DNA from: Candidatus Poseidoniaceae archaeon
GTDB taxonomy: Archaea > Thermoplasmatota > Poseidoniia > Poseidoniales > Poseidoniaceae
Assembly (NCBI GenBank): GCA_029250305.1
Contig: JAQXFM010000176.1
Location: forward strand, 1 to 6,351
Reading direction: 5' to 3'
DNA length: 6,351 nucleotides
Numbering within the stretch: position 1 is the stretch's first letter; every line of letters starts with the position of its first letter. Positions 1-6,299 of this stretch are shown piece after piece. The translations under genes and the position numbers were made by a program. The notes beneath the pieces were generated by a model that saw only the letters and a list, made by a program, of their open reading frames with translations, was not told the origin of the DNA and searched no databases.

Positions 1-1
1 C

Positions 2-487
2 TTACCGGTTCCTGCCAGCAAAGCAGTCGTCGGGCAGGTTGAGGCGCTTCACATTTTGGCAAAGGCAGGCGGAACCCAAAGCGCTGGTGCTCTGGAGCAG
101 ACCTTGGTCGAATTAGCCACCGTTGTGAGTGACCCCACACCGAAATTGATTCTCGCTGATGAACTTGAAGCCATCACAGAACCTGGCGCAGGTGCGCGAA
201 TTATTGCGGGTATGTTGCTCGCTGCCGAAGCCCAAGTCGACACCACAATGATGCTCGTGACTCACCTTGCGCCCTCAATCATTGAAGCAACGGGTCGAGA
301 TGACCTGCGCGTCGATGGCATTGAGGCCACAGGGCTGGATGCTGATCTTGAGTTGATGGTCGACCGAACACCAAAGCGAAATCATCTCGCACGGTCAACA
401 CCTGAACTGATTGTCAAGCGATTGGTAGAGCGGAGCGAAGGTCACGCACAAACGCTGTTCCGAGACATTCTCACGATGTTTCAGTGA
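2..487 (+). CDS. MutS-family DNA-binding ATPase, C-terminal fragment (archaeal type)
   Basis: The frame is open from the left edge, so the true start lies outside; 161 residues and the TGA stop are visible. This is the second half of the MutS ABC-type ATPase domain. In order it shows a signature segment SAGALEQTL (fragment residues 27-35), a Walker B strand LILADE with D53-E54 followed by LEAITEPGAGA, an H-loop VTH (H88), and a closing helix STPELIVKRLVERSEG that matches the 'VP..VI.RA' end of MutS ATPases. The P-loop must be upstream. From memory, the DELEAITEPGA form is typical of archaeal MutS-related proteins carrying helix-hairpin-helix domains rather than of bacterial MutS1. It probably binds branched or mismatched DNA in the cytoplasm. 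The subfamily (MutS2-like or archaeal MutS) cannot be fixed without the N-terminus. Its stop directly abuts the stop of the convergent peptidase gene. Confidence 0.87.
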   Translation, partial: LPVPASKAVVGQVEALHILAKAGGTQSAGALEQTLVELATVVSDPTPKLILADELEAITEPGAGARIIAGMLLAAEAQVDTTMMLVTHLAPSIIEATGRDDLRVDGIEATGLDADLELMVDRTPKRNHLARSTPELIVKRLVERSEGHAQTLFRDILTMFQ

Positions 488-2296
488 TCAACAGGTTCGA
501 CCTGCTTCTTCCCCATAGGTATGCATGGGCGCTTGGAATAAATCCTCACAGGTTCGGTAGACAAGCGGTAAGGTCAGTTCGGAACTGGCCCAATTGATGC
601 TGTATCCGCCTGCAGCTGCAGGTGATGGAACGTAATCTCGACCGGTTTGCGTCATGGTGATTGTGATCGAGTCACCTGCTGGGATGAACACATCCATCGG
701 CATGAATTCCATTTTTCCTGTGACTGAAGCAAATGCAACAATCAGTTCGCTACCATCCCTTCCACCATCAGCAAAGCGGAAGTCCATCACAGCGTGCCCA
801 AGGTGCATGCCAGAAGAATCCGTCATGTCAAGGAAGGCGTGTGCTCCGTTTGTTGTGTGCGTGGTAATGGCAATGTGGAATGAGGGCATGCCTGCGATGT
901 ACGCATCTTGCTCAAACGGACCATAGGTCAGCGTGATGCTTTCAGTCGTGGTGATCATACCTGCACCGCTTGGGTTGAGTTCAGCAGCGTTGATGACGAC
1001 GTAATCGGTGTCAGGGGCAGGGTAGGTCGATTCAAATCTCCAACCGCCTTGGTTGTCTTGCATTTCCACGCCGAGGGTTGGTGCTCGTCCCTCTCCCTTG
1101 AGGTACCAATCGAACCAGTAGAGCATCTCATCGGCCCAATCCCAACGCAGTGTGTACGGGAATGCTTCTGCTCCCTCGCCAGATGGAAGGGCTTCATGGC
1201 CTGAGAGTCGGTCTGGATAATCGTGAGCCCACTGACCAGCGAGCGTCTTGACTTCGATACCTGCGTCCTCAATGATCTGATGCGTAGGGAACGCCATGTG
1301 CGGGTCGACGTTCCAATCCTGCATGCCCTGAATGATGTACACTGAGCCGTTGTAATTGCTCACAACTCGGTCAAGGAATGACCGTGAAGTCCAGTAATCG
1401 TTGCCAGCATACTCGACCATGCCGCCAGTAAGGTACGCCGCTGGACCGTTGACATAGCCTTCGATGTAACCTTCACATGCGTTCTCAGCATCAGCAGCAT
1501 CACCGTCGACACCGAAAGAGCCGTAGACACCGTTGTGCATGATCATCCCTCGTGCTTCCATGCTTCCGTTTCGCCACATCAATTCGTGCACACCAATGAG
1601 TCCCGACATTGGGACAATGGTGGCGAGATGTGGGTTTCCGAATGTAGCGGCCTGCCATGGAGTGGAACCATCGTAAGATTTGCCAATGAGGCCAACGTTT
1701 CCGTTCGACCAACCTTGGCTTCCCAACCATGTCACCGCAGCATCGATGCCCCGTTGTTCATCGGTGCCCATCAGATCCATGCAGTGATTTGATTCGCCAG
1801 TTCCAAACACGGAAACTTGGGCAACGCCGTAGCCGTGAGGAACATAGTTCTCAATCAGCATTCGGCCAAGGCGATCTGCAGGGGTGAGAGCGTCGACATC
1901 GCCATCGTTGTAGTAAGGACCAACTTCAGCAATCACAGGGACTTGGCACGACTCCGAGACATTGCCCGCTTCCCAATCGCATCCTTCGATGACTGGCAGC
2001 CAAAGGCCGAGGTGAACTTCTGCATTTCCTGTGAGGCCAGCGCCACCATCAGCCGCAGTGATTGTAGGGACGGGTACGAACACGGAGCGAACCGTGTCGA
2101 TGCCGTACGTGCCGTTAACCGTAACACGAGCAAAGACATCTGAATCATCATACATCATTTCCGTCCGGTCCCAAGGCTCGGGGTAGACATCATAAGGAGC
2201 CTCAATGCCGCCTTCATCCACTTTTTGTTCACCAAAACATCCAGACAAACTGGCGCTGAGCATGACAGAGACCAAGAACAACGAACGCAGGTGCAT
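488..2296 (-). CDS. Secreted lipoprotein serine peptidase/hydrolase, S15 (X-Pro dipeptidyl-peptidase)/CocE family
   Basis: This 602-residue protein is predicted to be exported and lipid-anchored. The N-terminus MHLRSLFLVSVMLSASLSGC is a lipoprotein signal peptide with lipobox LSGC and acceptor Cys20, followed by an acidic linker. The alpha/beta-hydrolase domain carries the S15 nucleophile motif GKSYDG (Ser207), a QGMQDWNVDP segment with the likely catalytic Asp327, and QWAHDYP with His358. Residues from about 380 to the end form the beta-sandwich domain usual in S15/CocE enzymes, and total length fits the family. Six other cysteines (106, 117, 172, 274, 583, 602) could form disulfides outside the cell. 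Family members cleave X-Pro dipeptides or hydrolyse esters and acyl bonds; the substrate here is not determined. The ATG at 2296 is chosen because it places the signal peptide at the N-terminus, with GGAAGG just upstream. An in-frame ATG at 2380 would add 28 residues before it. The thioredoxin gene ends 80 nt upstream. Confidence 0.9.
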   Translation of the reverse strand: MHLRSLFLVSVMLSASLSGCFGEQKVDEGGIEAPYDVYPEPWDRTEMMYDDSDVFARVTVNGTYGIDTVRSVFVPVPTITAADGGAGLTGNAEVHLGLWLPVIEGCDWEAGNVSESCQVPVIAEVGPYYNDGDVDALTPADRLGRMLIENYVPHGYGVAQVSVFGTGESNHCMDLMGTDEQRGIDAAVTWLGSQGWSNGNVGLIGKSYDGSTPWQAATFGNPHLATIVPMSGLIGVHELMWRNGSMEARGMIMHNGVYGSFGVDGDAADAENACEGYIEGYVNGPAAYLTGGMVEYAGNDYWTSRSFLDRVVSNYNGSVYIIQGMQDWNVDPHMAFPTHQIIEDAGIEVKTLAGQWAHDYPDRLSGHEALPSGEGAEAFPYTLRWDWADEMLYWFDWYLKGEGRAPTLGVEMQDNQGGWRFESTYPAPDTDYVVINAAELNPSGAGMITTTESITLTYGPFEQDAYIAGMPSFHIAITTHTTNGAHAFLDMTDSSGMHLGHAVMDFRFADGGRDGSELIVAFASVTGKMEFMPMDVFIPAGDSITITMTQTGRDYVPSPAAAGGYSINWASSELTLPLVYRTCEDLFQAPMHTYGEEAGRTC

Positions 2297-2376
2297 GTCC
2301 TTCCCTACAGCGAGGGATTTTTGAACGCATTGGTCTCTTGGATAGTACACAACAAACCAAAGCGATGGACTGGTCT

Positions 2377-2775
2377 TCATTCGTTGGAAGGTTCTTCCTC
2401 GCCTTCCGCTTCGCGTTGTGATTGAATTTCAGCCCGAACTTCGTCCATGTCGAGGGTTCCAAGTTTCGTGACCAAATCTCGCAATGCGTCTTCAGGAAGC
2501 GCACCGGGTTGAATGAAGACACCGATGCCTTCCTTGAACGCAATTGTGGTTGGAATGGATCGTACATTGAAGGCTTGGGCAAGTTGCGGCTCTGCTTCAG
2601 TGTCGATTTTGGCAAACACAACATCGGGGAACTCCTCGGAAACACGTTCGTAGACTGGACCGTACGCTTTGCACGGACCGCACCATTCTGCCCAGAAGTC
2701 CAGGAGCACGATTTCGTTGTTTTCGACTGTATCTGCGAACTCGGGTTCAGTGAGGTTAATCGCTGCCATGAGCAT
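2377..2775 (-). CDS. Thioredoxin with acidic C-terminal extension
   Basis: This 132-residue protein is a single thioredoxin fold. Visible features are the buried Asp26 in LLDFWAEW, the redox motif WCGPC (residues 31-35), the KIDTEAEPQLAQAF helix, the cis-proline loop SIPTT (Pro75) and the KEG turn. It lacks a signal peptide, so it should act in the cytoplasm as a general dithiol reductant for proteins. Beyond the normal end of the fold (about residue 108) is a tail of about 25 residues rich in Glu, ending REAEGEEEPSNE, which is longer than classical thioredoxin. A second ATG two codons in (2769) gives the more usual start MAAINL; no strong Shine-Dalgarno separates the choices, and a leaderless transcript is possible. 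It is the first gene of a probable two-gene unit with the peptidase downstream. Its TGA overlaps the upstream in-frame ATG of the peptidase frame by ATGA. The family call is secure; the exact start is not. Confidence 0.95.
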   Translation of the reverse strand: MLMAAINLTEPEFADTVENNEIVLLDFWAEWCGPCKAYGPVYERVSEEFPDVVFAKIDTEAEPQLAQAFNVRSIPTTIAFKEGIGVFIQPGALPEDALRDLVTKLGTLDMDEVRAEIQSQREAEGEEEPSNE

Positions 2776-2856
2776 CTGTCAACATTGGAGGTTCTTCAAT
2801 ACCACCTCATCCGGTCGTTCCGACGAGTTCATGTGCTCACTGCCCAAGGGCCTCCC
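2776..2856. promoter_or_regulatory. Divergent intergenic region between thioredoxin and surface amidohydrolase genes
   Basis: These 81 bases separate two divergently transcribed starts, so both promoters should lie here or in the coding edges. No strong archaeal TATA box is visible. The best AT-rich patch is TTCAATACC around 2795-2803, which reads GGTATTGAA on the minus strand. A small dyad GTCG-TTC-CGAC sits at 2814-2824. AAGGG lies about 10 nt before the ATG at 2857 and could serve as a weak ribosome binding site. Promoter function is inferred from gene orientation alone. Confidence 0.3.
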
Positions 2857-3750
2857 ATGCGCCTCATCCGCTGTGTTGCCGTTGCCATGTTTTTGTTGAT
2901 GCTTTTGCCAAGCTTATCCATGGCATCAATGCAAGAATCGAACGCTGCCTCTGGCCGAGAAAACTCCATTCTCGTATCAGAATTGTTCATCAGTCCAAAC
3001 AACCTCGTTTCAAATGAAACCTCGCAAAATGTCTACGGAGCAGTGGACTGGAATGCCGATGGCGAGTACGGAAAGTACTCCGATCAGTTCATCGAAATCT
3101 GGAACTCCGGTTCGACCCCAGTCGATGTCTCGGATTGGCAACTGTCCGTGACAAGCGGCAGCCCACCTTGCCAATTGGCATGGAACACCTCAATCCCTGC
3201 TGATGGACGCATCTCCGTGTTCAGTGCAGACTCTGGCATCATTCTCTCCTATTTTGATGGTGACACAGTGACCATTAGCGACGATTCAGGATCCGCAATG
3301 GACTCCATGTCATTCCCTGCAAAGGACTCGTGGTATGGCGATTCCTACATCGAAGATAATGATGGCCAACTTAGGAAGGTTTCACCAACACCTGGATGGG
3401 GACCAGAAGGCTCGGGATCAGACGTGGCACTGAACATCGTCAAGTGCTACAACATTCCAGACCCAGTGTCAAACGATGCCTACCTTCTGAAGGGACGTGT
3501 TGTCACCATGGATGGAGAAAACAACGTGCTCAACCAAGGCAACGTCATGATCCGTGATGGCATGATCAGCGGCGTCTGGTCCGATGCTGGAACCATTCCA
3601 AGCGGTGTTGACTTGACCAATGTACCAATTATCGAAACCAATGGGACAATCTATCCTGGTTTGATTGATTTGCACAACCACATGCATTACAACCACATCC
3701 CTCTGTGGGATTTCGAAGTCCACCTCAACGCCAATCAAAAGTCAGCTTAA
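2857..3750 (+). CDS. Surface amidohydrolase, N-terminal part: signal peptide, lamin-tail domain, first metal site; ends at in-frame TAA
   Basis: This 297-residue reading frame is the front part of a larger enzyme. Residues 1-23 (MRLIRCVAVAMFLLMLLPSL and on to SMA) form a Sec-type signal peptide. Residues about 37-155 resemble a lamin-tail domain: ILVSELFISPNN opens it, and FIEIWNSGSTPVDVSDWQL is the characteristic core strand pair. Residues about 208-270 are the small beta domain that precedes amidohydrolase barrels (LLKGRVVTMDG, a GNVMIRDGMISGVW segment, then IYPGLIDLHNH). His273 and His275 make the HxH metal motif. The frame then hits TAA at 3748-3750 in the middle of the barrel, but the same frame stays open and family-like straight after it. 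A product ending here would lack the remaining metal ligands and should be inactive. The ATG at 2857 is chosen because it starts the signal peptide; the frame is open further upstream to 2422, but that part lies opposite the thioredoxin gene. Confidence 0.85.
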   Translation: MRLIRCVAVAMFLLMLLPSLSMASMQESNAASGRENSILVSELFISPNNLVSNETSQNVYGAVDWNADGEYGKYSDQFIEIWNSGSTPVDVSDWQLSVTSGSPPCQLAWNTSIPADGRISVFSADSGIILSYFDGDTVTISDDSGSAMDSMSFPAKDSWYGDSYIEDNDGQLRKVSPTPGWGPEGSGSDVALNIVKCYNIPDPVSNDAYLLKGRVVTMDGENNVLNQGNVMIRDGMISGVWSDAGTIPSGVDLTNVPIIETNGTIYPGLIDLHNHMHYNHIPLWDFEVHLNANQKSA

Positions 3751-3849
3751 GGTGGCTACACCAACCGTGGCCAATGGGGCGACAATTACGATTACGGACC
3801 AAGCATCACATGGAACAAAGGAAACGTCCAGAACAACAACCGATGGGGC

Positions 3850-5769
3850 ATGGCAACTGAACAAATGAAGTACGCTGAAGTTCAAGCCATCGCTGGCGGC
3901 GTCACTGCAGTGCAGGGCTCACCATCAGGCAACGATGCATGGGACAGCACCTTGTCCCGAAACGTGGAACTCTACAACTTCGGTCAAGACAACATCCTCA
4001 CCTGCGCAGTGTGTGAATGGTACAAATCCTCATACAACTCTGAAGGAAAGATCGCAGACTTCAATGACGGTGACCTCGAAGCATGGTTCATCCATTTGTC
4101 AGAGGGTGTTGACCAAACCAGCCGTGATGAATTCGACTTGCTCAACAGCAAGGGATTGCTCGCTCAGCCAACCGTCGTGATCCACGGTACGGCCCTCACG
4201 GCATCTCAATTTGGACAAATGGCTGCGGTGAATTCCAACCTCGTGTGGTCTCCGCTCTCCAACCTCCTGCTCTACGGAAACACAACCGATGTTCGTGCTG
4301 CTGACAATGCTGGCGTGAAAATCTCCCTCGCACCAGATTGGGGACCAAGCGGTTCAAAGTCGAGCCTTCACGAATTGAAGGTGGCAGACTTGTGGAATAG
4401 AGAAGTCATGAACGACTACTTCACAAACTACGAACTGGCTGAGATGGTCACCTCCAACCCTGCTGCTGCGGCAAAGTGGGACCCATTCGTCGGCAAGGTC
4501 AAGTCCGGCCTTGTGGCAGACCTTGTCATCATCGACACCTTCCACGACGACCCTTACCGAAACCTGATTGAATCAATCGATGAGGATGTCCGCTTGACAG
4601 TTGTTCAGGGCAAAGCACTGTTTGGTGATGAAGACATCATGACTGCGCTCAAGGGTGACGATTGGGAGCCAATCCAAGGCGGCGGCGTTTCCAAGGTGGT
4701 CGACATTACAACCACGTCCGTTGTTGACGGAAGCCAATCCTTTGCCAGCATCGAAGAGGGCCTCGCAATGGCCATGCGCAACGAACTCAGCGACATTCGA
4801 GAGCACTGGTCGGAAGTGGCCGACATGACCACCGACGAAGAAGTGCAAGCTCACCTCGACAAGACCTTTGACGGCGATTACCGGGACGGTGTATCGCACC
4901 TCAAGAACATGACACTGGATCCAATCTTCACCACAGGTGACGATCGTTACTTCGATGTCATCAACCGCTCCGCATGGGCGAACACCCACATTGATCTGAG
5001 CAAACTCTACGATTACTATGCCGTTGGAATGGACGCTGATGGCGACCGCACGTCGGCTGAAATCACGCTGCCACAGGACGATGGAACCACTGGAGGGAAC
5101 AGCGGCACAGACAACACGGGCGGCAACGGTGGAACCGGCGACAGCACTGGCAACAACGGCGGCACAGACAACACCGGCGGTACAGACAACACCGGCGGAA
5201 ACACAGATGGCACAACCATCGACCTCTGTGAGGACGGAAGCACACCTCCTTGCATCACAAATCCGAATTCAGGAAACGACGATGGAAGCGGCGATGCTGA
5301 TGAGGCAAGCAGTGACATACTCAAGCAGAATGCGATGTTCCTTCTTGTTGGCATCATTGGTGTGATGGGCGTAGGTCTCTACCTCATTAGCAAGACAGGA
5401 GGCGAAGATTTGAACCTCAGTCAAGAAGCCAAAATAGAGAAAATTTGGGACGAAACCGAGTTGGAAGACTCATCAGGTTCCAATTCATTTGTACCCTCAC
5501 CGCCACCAATGGACAAGAAAGGGTCGAATAATTCTGGCGATGAAAAAGCACAGGACCACAACACAACCCGTTCAAACCGACACACAAAGCACGATGGTGG
5601 CGACACCGGAGGCTCTGGCGAAGGCGATGAGAAGGCACAGGACCACAACACAACCCGTTCCAACCGACACACAAAGCACGACGGTGGCGACACCGGAGGC
5701 TCTGGCGAAGGCGGCGATGGAGACAAAACCGCTCAGGACCACAACACCACCAGGTCAAACAGAAGCTGA
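3850..5769 (+). CDS. Surface amidohydrolase, C-terminal part: metal-dependent hydrolase barrel, linker, membrane anchor, repeat tail
   Basis: This 639-residue frame continues the same enzyme (codons numbered from 2857). The barrel shows GGVTAVQGSP, then HLSE with His413 and Glu416 (the HxxE pattern of cytosine deaminase and ATZ/TRZ-type enzymes), His443 in VIHG, the WSPLSNLLLYG strand, and Asp494 in LAPDWGPSGS. With His273 and His275 before the stop, this completes a H-x-H, H, H, D mononuclear metal site. The barrel ends near residue 590 after VKSGLVADLVIID. A helical region follows, then a Gly/Thr/Asn/Asp linker (about 744-800), a membrane helix (about 826-845, NAMFLLVGIIGVMGVGLYLI), and a hydrophilic tail of about 125 residues ending in repeats. 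Predicted topology is enzyme outside and tail inside. The substrate is unknown; deaminase or amide hydrolase activity is inferred from the metal site. ATG 3850 is the first possible start after the TAA, but translation from it alone would omit the HxH motif. Confidence 0.85.
   Translation: MATEQMKYAEVQAIAGGVTAVQGSPSGNDAWDSTLSRNVELYNFGQDNILTCAVCEWYKSSYNSEGKIADFNDGDLEAWFIHLSEGVDQTSRDEFDLLNSKGLLAQPTVVIHGTALTASQFGQMAAVNSNLVWSPLSNLLLYGNTTDVRAADNAGVKISLAPDWGPSGSKSSLHELKVADLWNREVMNDYFTNYELAEMVTSNPAAAAKWDPFVGKVKSGLVADLVIIDTFHDDPYRNLIESIDEDVRLTVVQGKALFGDEDIMTALKGDDWEPIQGGGVSKVVDITTTSVVDGSQSFASIEEGLAMAMRNELSDIREHWSEVADMTTDEEVQAHLDKTFDGDYRDGVSHLKNMTLDPIFTTGDDRYFDVINRSAWANTHIDLSKLYDYYAVGMDADGDRTSAEITLPQDDGTTGGNSGTDNTGGNGGTGDSTGNNGGTDNTGGTDNTGGNTDGTTIDLCEDGSTPPCITNPNSGNDDGSGDADEASSDILKQNAMFLLVGIIGVMGVGLYLISKTGGEDLNLSQEAKIEKIWDETELEDSSGSNSFVPSPPPMDKKGSNNSGDEKAQDHNTTRSNRHTKHDGGDTGGSGEGDEKAQDHNTTRSNRHTKHDGGDTGGSGEGGDGDKTAQDHNTTRSNRS
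5104..5196 (+). repeat. Low-complexity linker with 18-bp GTDNTG-coding repeats
   Basis: The six-residue unit GTDNTG is encoded three times, at 5104-5121, 5161-5178 and 5179-5196, the last two in tandem. It lies within a longer Gly/Thr/Asn/Ser/Asp-rich stretch (about 5086-5214). It sits between the catalytic domain and the membrane helix, so it probably acts as a flexible and possibly glycosylated spacer holding the enzyme away from the membrane. Such linkers are common in archaeal surface proteins. Confidence 0.75.
5536..5769 (+). repeat. Tandem 87-bp coding repeat, two full copies and one partial, in the cytoplasmic tail
   Basis: Copy 1 is 5536-5622, copy 2 is 5623-5709, and a partial third copy fills 5710-5769 up to the stop. 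The two full copies encode the same 29 residues and differ at four bases, all third-position synonymous changes (GAA/GAG, AAA/AAG, TCA/TCC, GAT/GAC). The core AQDHNTTRSNR is present in all three copies (5548-5580, 5635-5667, 5731-5763). Copy 3 keeps it despite synonymous changes that include CGT to AGG and CGA to AGA. The rest of the unit is a charged His/Lys/Asp segment and a Gly-rich spacer. It lies after the membrane helix, so it should face the cytoplasm. Function is unknown. Confidence 0.9.
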
Positions 5770-5793
5770 GTGCCAACGAATCTGACACCGTTG

Positions 5794-5818
5794 CCCTCCC
5801 ATCCGTGCGGAGGGGTTT
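5794..5818 (+). terminator. GC-rich hairpin followed by a short T run
   Basis: CCCTCC (5794-5799) can pair with GGAGGG (5809-5814) around a 9-base loop, followed by GTTT. It begins 24 bases after the stop of the amidohydrolase gene and could end or stabilise that transcript. The T run is short, and archaeal termination depends more on T tracts than on hairpins, so the role is uncertain. It could equally be a leader structure for the next gene. Confidence 0.35.
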
Positions 5819-5843
5819 CAAAGGAGTCTGCGCAGCAGAGGGC

Positions 5844-6173
5844 GTGAAGAATGACGACCTCCTCTTTTTGTGGGATTCACTGTCAACGATTGTCAAAAAT
5901 TGTACGACCAATTTGGAAAGAGCCATTGACGAACCAGGGGATTTGTTCGTAAAAACGCCAAATGGTCGGCCATTTGCCCGAGTTAGAATTCAGAAAAAGC
6001 ACGTTGGGATCTATCTCTTGCCGATGTACTATCATCCAGAAGTCTTGCCCCTGAATCTATCGAAAAAGAAGTCTGGAAAGAGCACCTTGAAATTCAAAGA
6101 TCAAGATGAAGATGTGGACGCAGACCTGACCTGTTTGATCGAGAATTGCTTAGCGTTTGTTGGGCATTACTAA
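5844..6173 (+). CDS. Conserved small protein of unknown function
   Basis: This encodes 109 residues from GTG 5844. There is no signal peptide or membrane segment, so it is predicted to be cytoplasmic. Recognisable blocks are FVKTPNGRPFARVRIQKKHV (residues 35-54), a hydrophobic strand with GIYLLPMYYHPEVLP (55-69), and SKKKSGKSTLKFK (73-85), followed by an acidic helix. The order 'K..V..-LMP.Y..PE.L' then 'GKS..-F' resembles a widespread uncharacterised family of about 110-120 residues whose usual form is GKSCFNFK. I recall the pattern but not a function, and 'GKS' here is not a P-loop in context. An alternative GTG at 5805 would add 13 residues, but it falls inside the hairpin at 5794-5814 and has no ribosome binding site; AGAGGG lies immediately before 5844. 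The gene begins 74 bases after the upstream stop and may have its own promoter or ride on the upstream transcript. Confidence 0.75.
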   Translation: MKNDDLLFLWDSLSTIVKNCTTNLERAIDEPGDLFVKTPNGRPFARVRIQKKHVGIYLLPMYYHPEVLPLNLSKKKSGKSTLKFKDQDEDVDADLTCLIENCLAFVGHY

Positions 6174-6243
6174 GTTGGGGTATGTGAGAAGGCCCGATTC
6201 ATGTACGACTCGATTGACGAACATGAGATGCAATTTGAATGAA

Positions 6244-6261
6244 TTGAAACCACTCTATACT
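6244..6261 (+). promoter_or_regulatory. Possible archaeal BRE/TATA promoter
   Basis: TTGAAACCAC (6244-6253) followed by TCTATACT (6254-6261) resembles a purine-rich BRE plus TATA box. A start site about 25 bases downstream would fall near 6283, leaving a leader of about 17 bases to the GTG at 6300. A small AT-rich dyad, CAATT (6231-6235) and AATTG (6242-6246), lies immediately upstream and could be a regulator site. This rests on motif and spacing only. Confidence 0.3.
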
Positions 6262-6299
6262 GGCCATAAGTTCATTGCACGCACCACAACCGAAGAGGT

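Larger units (their letters stand above)
2857..5769 (+). pseudogene. Whole interrupted gene: lamin-tail/amidohydrolase surface enzyme with a single nonsense codon
   Basis: Read through the TAA at codon 298, this is one 971-codon gene. The segment after the stop, GGYTNRGQWGDNYDYGPS (from 3751), has no start codon until ATG 3850, yet it reads like the barrel segment that follows HNH in this amidohydrolase group (a YTNR-QW block before the KYAEVQAIAGGVTAVQG strand, from memory of the family). So coding sequence lies on both sides of the stop in the same frame, and one substitution (for example GAA, CAA or AAA to TAA) is the simplest explanation. No other stop or frameshift occurs in the remaining 2 kb, and the metal ligands beyond the stop are intact. 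The damage is therefore either recent or a sequencing or assembly error. TAA has no known recoding to an amino acid in archaea, unlike TAG (pyrrolysine) or TGA (selenocysteine). Confidence 0.7.

Noticed and set aside
1500..1792. Open frames inside the peptidase gene on both strands
   Set aside because: They have no recognisable domains and overlap the catalytic region of the S15-type protein, which is clearly the coding frame.
2814..2824. GTCG-TTC-CGAC dyad in the divergent intergenic region as an operator
   Set aside because: Four base pairs with a three-base loop is expected by chance and the pairing does not extend outward.
2422..2856. Upstream extension of the + strand amidohydrolase frame, open from 2422
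   Set aside because: It lies opposite the thioredoxin coding sequence, shows no family resemblance, and would place the signal peptide 145 residues into the protein. The ATG at 2857 gives a clean signal peptide.
3748..3750. TAA as a recoded sense codon
   Set aside because: Known archaeal recoding uses TAG (pyrrolysine) or TGA (selenocysteine), and the other genes here end normally at TGA or TAA. Mutation or sequence error is simpler.
5016..5365. Overlapping open frames on both strands of the Gly/Thr linker region
   Set aside because: They are low-complexity translations caused by the repeated GGC/ACA/AAC codons of the real gene.
5104..5769. Could the two sets of repeats be a CRISPR array or a mobile element end?
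   Set aside because: The units are in frame, coding and contiguous without unique spacers, and no terminal inverted repeats or transposase are present.
5417..5926. 169-residue minus-strand open frame, and a related one at 5421-5726
   Set aside because: These are shadows of the repetitive C-terminal tail. The translation is Arg/Cys/His- or Pro/Ser-rich low complexity, and the plus-strand copies show synonymous-only change, which identifies the plus strand as coding.
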